The notes under the pieces: model-generated
Seen by the model: the letters and a program-made list of their open reading frames with translations, nothing else
Told to the model about the DNA's origin: nothing
Databases searched by the model: none
In this document: piece by piece, positions 1 through 7,847 of the stretch
Layout of the letters: the number at the start of each line of letters is the position of its first letter
Numbering within the stretch: the first letter of the stretch is position 1
Translations under genes and position numbers: made by a program
Assembly: GCA_013698395.1 (NCBI GenBank)
Contig: JACCUZ010000057.1
Coordinates: forward strand, 1-14,475
DNA from: Sporichthyaceae bacterium
GTDB lineage: Bacteria > Actinomycetota > Actinomycetes > JACCUZ01
DNA: 14,475 nt
Direction: 5' to 3'

Positions 1-49
1 ACCGAGATCGTCGCGCCCGGCTCGCGCATACCGAGCCACGCGCGATGTG

Positions 50-82
50 CTCCTCCGACCGGAAGAGGTTCATCGTGCTTCA
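50..82 (-). other. In-frame TGA at the MerB Cys159 position followed by a hairpin; candidate selenocysteine codon with bacterial SECIS-like element
   Basis: The TGA is at 80-82. It is followed after 12 nt by a 7-bp stem (67-61 pairing with 56-50, one G-U pair) closing a GGUC loop at 60-57. The loop begins 19 nt after the TGA. Known bacterial SECIS elements place an apical loop with an early G about 16-37 nt after the UGA, and the E. coli fdhF loop also contains GGUC. Against this, the stem is partly dictated by the conserved LFRSEEH codons, so a cysteine homologue might form it too. No selenocysteine genes are in the window. Confidence 0.3.
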
Positions 83-475
83 GGTGAAGACGATGTCGTC
101 CCACCAGCGAGCCGCGGGGACGAGACAGTGGAAGACCAGCGACGTGTCGTCCGGCCGCTGTTGACGGACGTCGACAGAGATGGGGTCCAGGCAGTCTGGG
201 CACGACGCCTCGATCCGGCCGTCCGTCTGGAGCGCGGCACAGATGCCGAACGCGTCCCAGGCACAGTTCGCGTACCACCACCGCCCGGCCGCCCGCACCC
301 GATAGGCGGTCGGCGCCGCGGAGAACGGGTTGGCCATCCGGATCTCGGTCGCCGACGCGTTCAGGACGAGGGCATGCTGCTCGTGCAGGCGCCGCCAGCC
401 GTCGATGACCTCCCCGACGGTCAGGCCCGCAGCGGCGGCGACCTCCTCCGCCGACGGCGCCCGGCCCATGTCCAC
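80..475 (-). CDS. MerB-like (alkylmercury lyase family) protein, open central segment
   Basis: This 131-aa open frame (GTG start, TGA stop) resembles organomercurial lyase MerB, which cleaves C-Hg bonds using Cys96, Asp99 and Cys159 (plasmid R831b numbering). An N-terminal helical part (residues 4-38) resembles the helical N-terminal region of the family. The motif NCAWDAFGIC carries Cys71 and Asp74, which match Cys96/Asp99. A CPDC pair lies at 92-95, and the frame ends at WWDDIVFT. The family normally continues past this point with a third catalytic Cys and an FRSEEH-like segment; here the next codon is TGA and the FRSEEH segment follows in the same frame. The GTG start has no convincing ribosome site, and homology seems to extend upstream in another frame. 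The gene lies just downstream of the FAD oxidase on the same strand, probably in one transcript. Family assignment is fairly sure; whether the gene is functional is not. Confidence 0.6.
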   Translation of the reverse strand: MDMGRAPSAEEVAAAAGLTVGEVIDGWRRLHEQHALVLNASATEIRMANPFSAAPTAYRVRAAGRWWYANCAWDAFGICAALQTDGRIEASCPDCLDPISVDVRQQRPDDTSLVFHCLVPAARWWDDIVFT

Positions 476-526
476 GAACAGCCGGTACGTGTCGTTCGGA
501 GCGTGATCTCGGCGGGGGTCACCGCC

Positions 527-1960
527 TCAGTGTGCCGCGTCCTCCCTCGAGCGCTGCTGTGACGGCGCCGCGGCCGGCTTGACGTTCGCGTTGCGGTGGA
601 AGACGTTGGTCGGGTCGTAGCGCTGCTTGATCTGCGCCAACCGGTCGTACTTCTCCGCCCCGTACGCCGAACGCACCTGGTCGTCGGCCTCGTCGATGAT
701 GGAGTTGACGTACGTGCGCGACACCATGTGCGACGTGAGTGCGGAGTAGAAGTCGCGGACCCACTGGCGCTCGGCCGGCAGCATCTCGGCCGTCGGGCAC
801 AGCGCGATGATGAACGCGGCGTACCCGGGAGATCGCGCACCGCTGAACGCCGTCGCGTCCTCAGGGATCTGTGAGTAGGCGCCGTCAAGCCGGTAGAACA
901 GCACGACGGACGAGGGCGACCCCTTGCGCGGGATGTAGTCCGTGAGGACGTCGATGACCTCGTCGGTGAGCTCGTCGAAGTAGGCGGCCTTGTCGTAGCC
1001 GTACTGGCCCCAGGCATTCGCCTCATCGAGCATCTGCTGCAAGGCGAGGTAAGGCATGGGCGTCGTGAACTGCCACAGCGGCGGCACGCTCCCGCCGAGC
1101 CGGGCGACGACATCGTCGTGCTCCTCCGGCGAACCGAAGCCAGCAACCAGCGCGATGTAGCCAGGCTGCAGCTGATGCTCGACCGGGACGAAAGGGGCAG
1201 GTGGCGCGTTGACGCCACCGAAGATGACGTTGACATTGGGCGGTAGTGAGCCGACGACGTCGCGGGTCACGCGCAGGAACTCCTGACCCTGGTCGAGACC
1301 CCAGAAGAGCAGGCCGACCTGGATTATCGGGCCGACCGGGTGCAACGCGAACTCGAACTCGGTCACGACCCCGAAGTTCCCGCCGCCGCCGCGGATCGCC
1401 CAGAACAGGTCGGCGTTCTCGTCCTCAGCCGCGCGCCGGATGAGTCCGTCCGCGGTCACGACCTGGGCCGACACGAGGTTGTCGATGCTCAGCCCATGCT
1501 TGCGCGTGAGCCAGCCCATCCCGCCGCCGAGCGTCAACCCACCGACACCGGTGTCGCTGACGGCCCCCACCGGGTAGGCGAGGCCGTGCTCCTGCGCGGC
1601 CGCGATGGCATCGCCGAGTAGCGCGCCTCCGCCGACGCGGGCACGTCGGGCCTCTGGGTCCACGACGACCGTGTTCATGCCGCTGAGCTCGATCATCAGG
1701 CCGTCGTCGACCACTGAGTAGCCGGACAGCGAGTGCGCGCCCCCGCGCACCGCGATCTCCAGCCCGCGTTCCACGGCGTACGTCACCGCGGCTGCGACGT
1801 CCGCGGCCGACAGGCACCGGGCGATCACCGCCGGCTTCCGGTCGATCTCGGCGTTCCACACCCGGCGGGCGACGTCATAGTCACCGTCGCCTGGGACGAG
1901 TACGTCACCGCGCATGACGGCTCGGAGAGCGCCGGCTCGGTCGTCAATCTGTTGCGTCAT
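527..1960 (-). CDS. FAD-dependent oxidase, berberine-bridge-enzyme (BBE) type
   Basis: This 477-aa protein has a length typical of the PCMH-type FAD oxidase/BBE family, which oxidises sugars, alcohols or secondary metabolites and passes electrons to O2. The FAD domain covers about residues 40-215: RGGAHSLSGYS at 72-82 contains His76, expected to bind FAD covalently, followed by GVGGLTLGGGMGW at 138-150 and RGGGGNFGVVTEF at 190-202. The C-terminal BBE segment YDPTNVFHRN lies near residue 450. Bicovalent members have a Cys shortly before the GVGGL motif. Here that stretch reads AVSDTGVGG, so only single covalent attachment is likely. There is no signal peptide, so it is cytoplasmic. The ATG at 1958-1960 has a strong GGAGGAGG (1966-1973) 5 nt upstream. 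The downstream MerB-like gene begins about 4 nt after the stop. The substrate cannot be told from sequence. Confidence 0.9.
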   Translation of the reverse strand: MTQQIDDRAGALRAVMRGDVLVPGDGDYDVARRVWNAEIDRKPAVIARCLSAADVAAAVTYAVERGLEIAVRGGAHSLSGYSVVDDGLMIELSGMNTVVVDPEARRARVGGGALLGDAIAAAQEHGLAYPVGAVSDTGVGGLTLGGGMGWLTRKHGLSIDNLVSAQVVTADGLIRRAAEDENADLFWAIRGGGGNFGVVTEFEFALHPVGPIIQVGLLFWGLDQGQEFLRVTRDVVGSLPPNVNVIFGGVNAPPAPFVPVEHQLQPGYIALVAGFGSPEEHDDVVARLGGSVPPLWQFTTPMPYLALQQMLDEANAWGQYGYDKAAYFDELTDEVIDVLTDYIPRKGSPSSVVLFYRLDGAYSQIPEDATAFSGARSPGYAAFIIALCPTAEMLPAERQWVRDFYSALTSHMVSRTYVNSIIDEADDQVRSAYGAEKYDRLAQIKQRYDPTNVFHRNANVKPAAAPSQQRSREDAAH

Positions 1961-2058
1961 GGCAGCCTCCTCCAGGCTTGCAGCCCCAACCCCCGTCAGC
2001 GTCCTGCCGGCTGGAGGGAAGCGTCAAGGGCGGGCTGACGTGCGCCGTCGGATTTGCG

Positions 2059-2076
2059 CTGTTTGGCCTGTTTGCC
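2059..2076. repeat. Short tandem direct repeat (2 x 9 bp) after nrdJ
   Basis: Two adjacent copies, CTGTTTGGC and CTGTTTGCC, with a partial third unit (TTTGCG) to the left, lie just beyond the nrdJ stop in the 117-bp gap before the FAD oxidase gene. Their function is unknown and they may be chance. The rest of this gap shows a weak 5-bp stem but no clear terminator with a U-tract. Confidence 0.3.
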
Positions 2077-2077
2077 C

Positions 2078-5000
2078 TCAGCTGCAGCCGCTGGTGCTGC
2101 CGCAGCCCTCGCAGACGTAGCAGGACCCCGCCGGGCGCATCTTGATCCCGCAGGTCATGCACAACGGGGCGTCGGACACCTGGCCGGTGATCACTTCGAG
2201 CAGCTCGGCCGACGAATGCGTCTCGGCCGGCGCCTCGCGAACCGCCGGAAACGTTTCCGCGGAAACGCCCTTGCCCGTCGGTGCCTTCGAGACCGGCGCC
2301 GACTGCGCCAACGTCTCGAGCTCCTCCTCGACCTCCTCGTCGGACTCGTCCGCCAGGTAGGACCCGGTCTCGAGCTGACGGGCCCGCTCCTCCGCCGTGT
2401 AGATGCCGTAGGCGGAACGGGTGTCGAAGTCGAGGTGGTCCAGCGCCAGCCGGCGGAACACGTAGTCCATGATCGACTGCGCCATCCGGACGTCCGGGTC
2501 GTCGGTGAGACCGGCCGGCTCGAAGCGCATGTTGACGAACTTCGAGACGAACGTCTCCAGCGGTACGCCGTACTGCAGGCCGATCGAGATCGCGATCGAG
2601 AACGCGTCCATGACCCCGGCCAGCGTTGAACCCTGCTTCGACATCTTGAGGAAGATCTCGCCGAGGCCGTCGTCGGGGTAGGACGAGGCCGTCATGTAGC
2701 CCTCGGCACCGCCGACCGCGAACGACGTCATCTGCGCCGGACGCTTCTTCGGCAACCGCTTACGGGTCGGGCGATACTCCACGACGGTCTCCGGAGCCTT
2801 CGCGTCGTCGGCCGGAGCAGACTTGGCCTTGGCGTCCGAGAGCGGCTGCCCCACCTTGCAGTTGTCCCGGTAGACCGCGAGCGCCTTGAGGCCGAGCTTC
2901 CAGCCCTGGAAGTGGACGTCCTCGATCTCCTCGACAGTCGCCGTCTCAGGCAGGTTGACGGTCTTGGAGATCGCACCGGACAGGAACGGCTGCACCGCGG
3001 CCATCATCCGGACGTGTCCCATCGGCGCGATGGAACGCTCACCCATCGCGCAGTCGAACACCTCGTAGTGCTCCTGCCGCAGACCCGGCGCGTCGATGAC
3101 GTGGCCGTGCTCCGCGATGTACTCGACGATCGCCTCGATCGTCTCCTCGGAGTAGCCCATGCGCCGCAGCGCCCGCGGGATCGTGAGGTTGACGATCTGC
3201 ATTGACCCACCACCGACGAGCTTCTTGAACTTCACCAAGGAGAAGTCAGGCTCGATCCCGGTCGTGTCGCAGTCCATCATGAAGCCGATGGTGTTGTGGC
3301 TGACGAAGCCGTTCGCAACATAGGTGACGTTCTCCGGCACCGATAGGTCGTACGTCGGCTGAACCCCGCCGTCCTCGTTGGCCGCCACGCGCTCGAATAG
3401 GTAACCCAGCGCCAACGCCAACCGAGGGTCGGGTGAGATGGCGTGCAGGCGCTTGGCGAGCGTACGGCTGACGCCACCTCGCCGTGCCCCCTGCCTGATC
3501 AGCCGGTGCAGCTCATGCCCTGCTGGCGCAATCTCGAGCCAGAGCGCTTCCGGTAGGATGACGAGGTCACGGTTCCCCGACTGCGCCGGTTCTAGCTCGG
3601 GGAGAAGAGCATTCTTGCGGCTTCCCATGAAGCCGATCCACTCATCGAAGACCATGGCGTGCTCGAGGTTGCGCAGTCGCACTTGATACGTCGTGCCGCC
3701 CCATCCACCTCGGCCGCTCCGTGTCGTGGTCGCCAGGCCCAACGTCAGCAACAGCGACCGGACATCCTCCGCGAAGACCTCCGACGATGTGGTGAAACTG
3801 GGCACCTTGTCCAGCACTGTCCCGTCAGCCTCGAACAGGCCCCGCACGAACGCGGCGTACACGGTCAGGTCATTGCTCTCCCGGATAGCCGACGGCACAC
3901 GCGGAGTCCAGCCCTTGCCAGAGTGGTCGACACCAGGAAGGTCCTTGGCGAAGCCGGCCGCCTGCCACCACCGCGCAAGCCGCACCGACTGCAGGACGAC
4001 TTCCTGGTAGCCCTGCTGTGCCGTCACCACCGGCTCGAGGCCGAACAGGCCCTTTGACAGGATCCGAATCCGCTCGACCACGTCCCTGTCAGTGTCAGCG
4101 ACGCAGAGACGGATGCCCTTGGCGTGCAGGCTGCCGTCACCCATGAAGTAGCCGGCCAGCTCGGCGAGGTCGGCATCGACGGCGTCCGGCACGAACAGGC
4201 GCCGGTCACCGGCGTAGTAGGCCTGATCCAGCACGGGCAGCGGGACGCGACGGGGCTCGCCGACAAGCCCGCCCATCTGGATCGGGACGATGTCATCGGG
4301 CGCCACTTCGGCCATGCGCTTCCAGACCCACCCACCAGTCTGCGGGTCCACCACCTTGATGCGGTGCGCAAGGGTGCCCTGGATGCGGTAACCACCCTTG
4401 GTGACGACGTTCCGCGTCGGCTCCTCGCCGTTAACGAAGAACTTCGTCGCGGTCTTGGGGCCCTCGTCGGTCGCCACCGCGAAGCCGGCGTCCTGCCACT
4501 TTTCGCCCCACACGTCACCGAGCTCAGAAAGCCGCATGAGCCCGCGGTCAGTGGTGACCAGGGTGTCGCCGGTCAAGCACCCCGTGGGCGCGAGCACACT
4601 GGCCTGCGCGTTGCGGTAGCCGTTCTTCTCGCCAACCTTGAGCACCGCGTCCCAGGCCTTGCTTGCTTCACGTTGGACGTCCTTGCCCATCGTGTCGACC
4701 GACCGGATCGCGTCGTTGGCCGCTGCGTGCTTGCGCATGACCCGCTTGTGGGCGTCGGAGTTGCGGGCGTAGCCCTCGTACGGTCCGACGATTCCGGCCA
4801 GCTCGGCAGAGCGCTTGTACGACGTACCGGTCATGAGTGACGTGATCGAGGCGGCGAGAGATCGACCGCCGGGCGAGTCGTAACCGTGACCGGTCGCCAT
4901 CAGCAGCGCGCCGAGGTTGGCGTAGCCGATGCCGAGCTGGCGGTACTTGCGGGTGGTGTCGCCGATCGCCTCGGTCGGAAAATCGGCGAAGCAGATCGAG

Positions 5001-7834
5001 ATGTCCATCGCGGTGATGACCAGTTCGACCACCTTGGCGAACGTCGTGGCATCGAACGTGTCGTCGTCGCGCAGGAACTTCAGCAGGTTCAGCGACGCGA
5101 GGTTGCACGACGAGTTGTCCAGCGACATGTACTCACTGCAGTTGGCCACCACAGTGCCATTCACGATGTATGAGTGGTTGCGCGGCTCGGTCAGGTTGTA
5201 GGTCGTTTCGAACCCCTGAGACCGCCGAGACACGAGCCGAACGGTTTCGTCAGTGACGTAGTAGGCGTGCTGATCGATGACCCTCGTGAGCTTGATCTGC
5301 TTGGCGTCCAGCGTGAAGCCGATCTGAGCAGCAAACTCCCGTAGCGACCGCCCCGTGATGCGTAGATCGAATGAAGGGCCGTCAGACCCGTATACGGCCT
5401 GGCTGCCATCCTTTCGCGTGTACTGAAAGGACGCCGACTTCGTCCCTGTTTGATAGATGCGGCTTGCGATACCCAGCGATGCCAACGTCTCTTGAACATC
5501 GAGAAGCAGTTCTTCGGAGCGACTGCCCAGACCTACGTAGCGGTTCCCCTTGTCTACCTGATTGACGACGCAGCCGTCTGCGTCGTAGAGGCCTTGAAGA
5601 AAGGCGATCAGAGCATCTTCAGGCGCCTCGAACACGGATGCAGGCAGCCGCTTCCCCGAAGCTCTGTGGGTCGTGACACCGAGACCGCGGAGAAAGGCCA
5701 GTACGTCGCTCTTCGACGACCGCAGCTGGAGGGTGCCGTTGGCTTGACGGCTCGGCTTGGCCGCGAGGCCGGTCCATGCCTGAAGCAATCTTGCATGCCT
5801 AGGCAGCACCTCACGCTGGTCCTGCTCGTTTCCGTAGACAGTCGTGGCGGTGCTCGCCGTCAAACAACCGTCGCCGGTGATCCAGCCCAGATAGTGCGCG
5901 AGCTCCTCGTCCCACTTGACCGGAAGCGACAGTTTTGCGGCCCGTCGAGCCACCGCCGCTGATTCGACGGGAAGCGCCGGAGTCGCCAGGGACCGTCCTG
6001 CATATTCGAAAGACCGTACGACCTCATCGGCCGGCTCGATCTCCTCCGCGTGGACCCATCCCCGGTTCCGCGTCCAAAGGCGGTGGTTGGGCGTACAACG
6101 AATGCGTGAGCCGTCCGAGAAACGCAGTTCGAGCACCTGATTGGTCCCCGTGACCATATAGCGCACCGGTCGCGTAGCGATCACCCTCGATACAGCGTCC
6201 TCTTCCGACGTCACGTCGTTGGTGTACACGTCGAACGCCTCGCCGGTAGCCGCGCGCGCTACGAGCTCACCGATAGGAATGAGCCCCTTGTCGGTGACAA
6301 CCCGCTGGTCGGCAGGAAAGCATGGGTTACTTGCGGTGATCCGCCCGGTCTCCGGGTTGGTGTGCCAGTCGTTGATGGTGTCGTCGTACTGGATGCCCGG
6401 GTCGGCGCACTCCCATGACGCCACCGCGATCTTGCGCCACAGCTCGCGCGCGTCGATCTCCTCGATGACCTCGCCGGTGGCACGCGCCTTCAGGCCGAAC
6501 GACGTGCCCTGCTCCACCGCACGCATGAACTCGTCGGTGACACGTACGGAGTTGTTGGCGTTCTGGTACTGCACGGACGTGATGTCCTTGCCGCCCAGGT
6601 CCATGTCGAAGCCGGCGTCACGCAGCGCCCGGATCTTGTTCTCCTCGCGCGCCTTCGTGAGGACGAACTCCTCGATGTCGGGGTGGTCGACGTCGAGGAC
6701 GACCATCTTCGCCGCCCGCCGGGTGGCCCCGCCGGACTTGATGGTTCCGGCTGAGGCGTCCGCGCCACGCATGAACGACACCGGACCCGACGCCGTGCCG
6801 CCGGAGGACAGCAGCTCCTTTGACGACCGGATGCGGGAGAGGTTTAGGCCGGCTCCGGAGCCACCCTTGAAGATCAGGCCTTCCTCCCGGTACCAGTTCA
6901 GGATCGAGTCCATCGTGTCGTCGACCGCGAGGATGAAGCAGTTGTGCACCCGCAGGTTGCCTGAGAGGTACTCACCTGACTCGGTCTGGATGTCGTAGAC
7001 CTCCATCTCGCCGCGAAGCCCGATGGACTCGATCGCATCGATCGAGCGGTCAGCACCACCGACCTCTGGGACGACGTAGAGCAGATGGTCACCCAACTCG
7101 AGCGAACCCGCTTCGACGAAGTCACCGTCGACGTCGCCGTTCGCCTTCCACACCAGGTGATCCGCGGTCACGTCGAGCAGGCGACCAGCCGTGGTCCGCA
7201 TGCGAAGCACGTCCTTGATGCCATTGCTCTTGACGGCGACGATCCGCGTCACGCCGTGGGCGTCGAACACCTTCTCTCCGACCGCACCACGCTCGACGAG
7301 CTCACCGATCGGAACCAGGCCAGCAGGGGTCGAGACAAGTGCGTCGTAGGGCTGGCAGGCCGAGACCTGCTGCGGCGAGGACGTTCCAACGTTGAACCAC
7401 ACGGGCGAGTTGAACGAGAAGACCTGGTGCAGCAGCGCCCAGGTGAGCTCGTGCTCGAAGATCTCGGCGTCGGCTTCGGTCGCGAAGTAGCCGTGCTCCT
7501 TGCCGGCTCGCGCGTACGTCAGCACCACGCGGTCGATGAGCTGCTTGAGGCTGGTCTCGCGGACCTCGGTGCCGAGGGCGCCGCGGAAGTACTTCGTCGT
7601 GACGATCGTGGAGGCGTTCACCGACCAGAAGTCGGGGAACTCCACCCCGCGCTGCTCGAAGATGGTCTCGCCCGTCTTCCAGTTCTGCTGGACGACGTCG
7701 CGCCGCTCCCACGTCACCTCGTCGTAGGGATGGACCCCGGGGGTGGTGTAGATCCGATCGATCGTCAGACCCTTGGTGCGACCGCCGTTGTTCTGGCGGA
7801 CGACCTGGGGCTTGCCCTGCGACGTCTCCGTCAT
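2078..7834 (-). CDS. nrdJ: Vitamin B12-dependent class II ribonucleotide reductase NrdJ, precursor with three inteins
   Basis: NrdJ reduces ribonucleotides to deoxyribonucleotides with an adenosylcobalamin-generated thiyl radical, independently of oxygen. The 1918-aa precursor contains inteins at residues 160-298, 505-898 and 1086-1514; removing them leaves 956 aa, a normal length for the family. Spliced sequence gives SACFILAVDDTMD (redox Cys160), SNPCSEYMSLDNSSCNL (Asn364, thiyl Cys366, Glu368, redox Cys377) and LAPTGTIGFMMDCD (phosphate-binding loop). The spacing matches Cys322/Cys333 of the Thermotoga enzyme. The C-terminus carries CMTC, CYVCEGC and a final GCS, the usual Cys-rich tail for re-reduction. 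I chose ATG 7832-7834 because AGGAGGAG (7840-7847) sits 5 nt upstream and MTETSQGK resembles actinobacterial N-termini. A longer frame from 8245 only overlaps nrdR. nrdR lies 97 bp upstream, so the two are probably co-transcribed. Confidence 0.97.
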   Translation of the reverse strand: MTETSQGKPQVVRQNNGGRTKGLTIDRIYTTPGVHPYDEVTWERRDVVQQNWKTGETIFEQRGVEFPDFWSVNASTIVTTKYFRGALGTEVRETSLKQLIDRVVLTYARAGKEHGYFATEADAEIFEHELTWALLHQVFSFNSPVWFNVGTSSPQQVSACQPYDALVSTPAGLVPIGELVERGAVGEKVFDAHGVTRIVAVKSNGIKDVLRMRTTAGRLLDVTADHLVWKANGDVDGDFVEAGSLELGDHLLYVVPEVGGADRSIDAIESIGLRGEMEVYDIQTESGEYLSGNLRVHNCFILAVDDTMDSILNWYREEGLIFKGGSGAGLNLSRIRSSKELLSSGGTASGPVSFMRGADASAGTIKSGGATRRAAKMVVLDVDHPDIEEFVLTKAREENKIRALRDAGFDMDLGGKDITSVQYQNANNSVRVTDEFMRAVEQGTSFGLKARATGEVIEEIDARELWRKIAVASWECADPGIQYDDTINDWHTNPETGRITASNPCFPADQRVVTDKGLIPIGELVARAATGEAFDVYTNDVTSEEDAVSRVIATRPVRYMVTGTNQVLELRFSDGSRIRCTPNHRLWTRNRGWVHAEEIEPADEVVRSFEYAGRSLATPALPVESAAVARRAAKLSLPVKWDEELAHYLGWITGDGCLTASTATTVYGNEQDQREVLPRHARLLQAWTGLAAKPSRQANGTLQLRSSKSDVLAFLRGLGVTTHRASGKRLPASVFEAPEDALIAFLQGLYDADGCVVNQVDKGNRYVGLGSRSEELLLDVQETLASLGIASRIYQTGTKSASFQYTRKDGSQAVYGSDGPSFDLRITGRSLREFAAQIGFTLDAKQIKLTRVIDQHAYYVTDETVRLVSRRSQGFETTYNLTEPRNHSYIVNGTVVANCSEYMSLDNSSCNLASLNLLKFLRDDDTFDATTFAKVVELVITAMDISICFADFPTEAIGDTTRKYRQLGIGYANLGALLMATGHGYDSPGGRSLAASITSLMTGTSYKRSAELAGIVGPYEGYARNSDAHKRVMRKHAAANDAIRSVDTMGKDVQREASKAWDAVLKVGEKNGYRNAQASVLAPTGCLTGDTLVTTDRGLMRLSELGDVWGEKWQDAGFAVATDEGPKTATKFFVNGEEPTRNVVTKGGYRIQGTLAHRIKVVDPQTGGWVWKRMAEVAPDDIVPIQMGGLVGEPRRVPLPVLDQAYYAGDRRLFVPDAVDADLAELAGYFMGDGSLHAKGIRLCVADTDRDVVERIRILSKGLFGLEPVVTAQQGYQEVVLQSVRLARWWQAAGFAKDLPGVDHSGKGWTPRVPSAIRESNDLTVYAAFVRGLFEADGTVLDKVPSFTTSSEVFAEDVRSLLLTLGLATTTRSGRGGWGGTTYQVRLRNLEHAMVFDEWIGFMGSRKNALLPELEPAQSGNRDLVILPEALWLEIAPAGHELHRLIRQGARRGGVSRTLAKRLHAISPDPRLALALGYLFERVAANEDGGVQPTYDLSVPENVTYVANGFVSHNTIGFMMDCDTTGIEPDFSLVKFKKLVGGGSMQIVNLTIPRALRRMGYSEETIEAIVEYIAEHGHVIDAPGLRQEHYEVFDCAMGERSIAPMGHVRMMAAVQPFLSGAISKTVNLPETATVEEIEDVHFQGWKLGLKALAVYRDNCKVGQPLSDAKAKSAPADDAKAPETVVEYRPTRKRLPKKRPAQMTSFAVGGAEGYMTASSYPDDGLGEIFLKMSKQGSTLAGVMDAFSIAISIGLQYGVPLETFVSKFVNMRFEPAGLTDDPDVRMAQSIMDYVFRRLALDHLDFDTRSAYGIYTAEERARQLETGSYLADESDEEVEEELETLAQSAPVSKAPTGKGVSAETFPAVREAPAETHSSAELLEVITGQVSDAPLCMTCGIKMRPAGSCYVCEGCGSTSGCS
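3293..4579 (-). mobile_element. Intein 3 of NrdJ: 429-aa LAGLIDADG intein in the phosphate-binding loop
   Basis: It starts CLTGDTLVTTDRG (block A); block B is GTLAHRIKV (residues 68-76). LAGLIDADG motifs are LAGYFMGDGSL (141-151) and VRGLFEADGTV (245-255), both with intact acidic residues. The end is PTYDLSVPENVTYVANG then FVSHN, followed by Thr+1. Joining the flanks restores LAPTG|TIGFMMDCD, the loop that binds substrate phosphate in class II reductases. About 150 residues between the second LAGLIDADG motif and block F hold a further HE-associated region that I cannot assign in detail. Confidence 0.95.
5141..6322 (-). mobile_element. Intein 2 of NrdJ: 394-aa LAGLIDADG intein in front of the thiyl-radical cysteine
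   Basis: It begins CFPADQRVVTDKG (block A), with block B SRIRCTPNH near residues 72-80. Two LAGLIDADG motifs follow: LGWITGDGCL (145-154) and LQGLYDADGCV (242-252), both with the catalytic acidic residue. It ends YIVNGTVVAN followed by Cys+1. Joining the flanks gives ITASNP|CSEYMSL. The +1 Cys (codon 5138-5140) is the active-site thiyl-radical cysteine, so the unspliced protein cannot be active. The penultimate residue is Ala instead of the usual His. Base composition looks less GC-rich than the extein, consistent with acquisition as a homing element. Confidence 0.95.
6941..7357 (-). other. Intein 1 of NrdJ: 139-aa mini-intein without endonuclease
   Basis: It starts with Cys1 (CQPYDALVSTPAG, block A) and has block B with TADH near residues 64-67. 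Block F/G is MEVYDIQTESGEYLSGNL ending in RVHN, followed by Cys+1. It lacks LAGLIDADG motifs, so it can splice but cannot home by itself. Joining the flanks gives QQVSA|CFILAV, the uninterrupted NrdJ sequence. The +1 nucleophile (codon 6938-6940) is the redox-active Cys160 of mature NrdJ, equivalent to Cys134 of the Thermotoga enzyme. The boundaries are exact by motif and by extein continuity. Confidence 0.93.
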
Positions 7835-7839
7835 CCCTG

Positions 7840-7847
7840 CTCCTCCT
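7840..7847 (-). promoter_or_regulatory. Ribosome binding site deciding the nrdJ start
   Basis: AGGAGGAG lies 5 nt before ATG 7832-7834. The next in-frame ATGs upstream have no comparable site. The 97 bp between nrdR and nrdJ hold no clear independent promoter: a TTGACT at 7862-7867 is too close to the start codon to act as a -35 box. Confidence 0.8.

Larger units (their letters stand above)
1..522 (-). pseudogene. Full extent of the MerB-like gene, disrupted by two apparent frameshifts and an in-frame TGA; runs off the window
   Basis: Reading across frames reconstructs a longer protein. A GTG at 520-522 lies 4 nt after the FAD oxidase stop with GAGG just before it, and reads VTPAEITLR. One base seems missing near 496-502, after which NDTYRLFVDMGRAP joins the main frame. 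After the TGA at 80-82 the frame continues STMNLFRSEEH. Near 43-47 a second missing base would restore RAWLGMREPGATIS to the left edge. The three pieces together read like a normal family member. Two single-base losses suggest either a decaying gene or errors in the source assembly. If only assembly errors are involved, the TGA still needs explaining. Confidence 0.5.

Noticed and set aside
47..562. Plus-strand open frame of 171 aa
   Set aside because: It is Arg/Pro/Val-rich, antisense to the MerB-like gene and the oxidase end, with no domain or ribosome site; a high-GC shadow.
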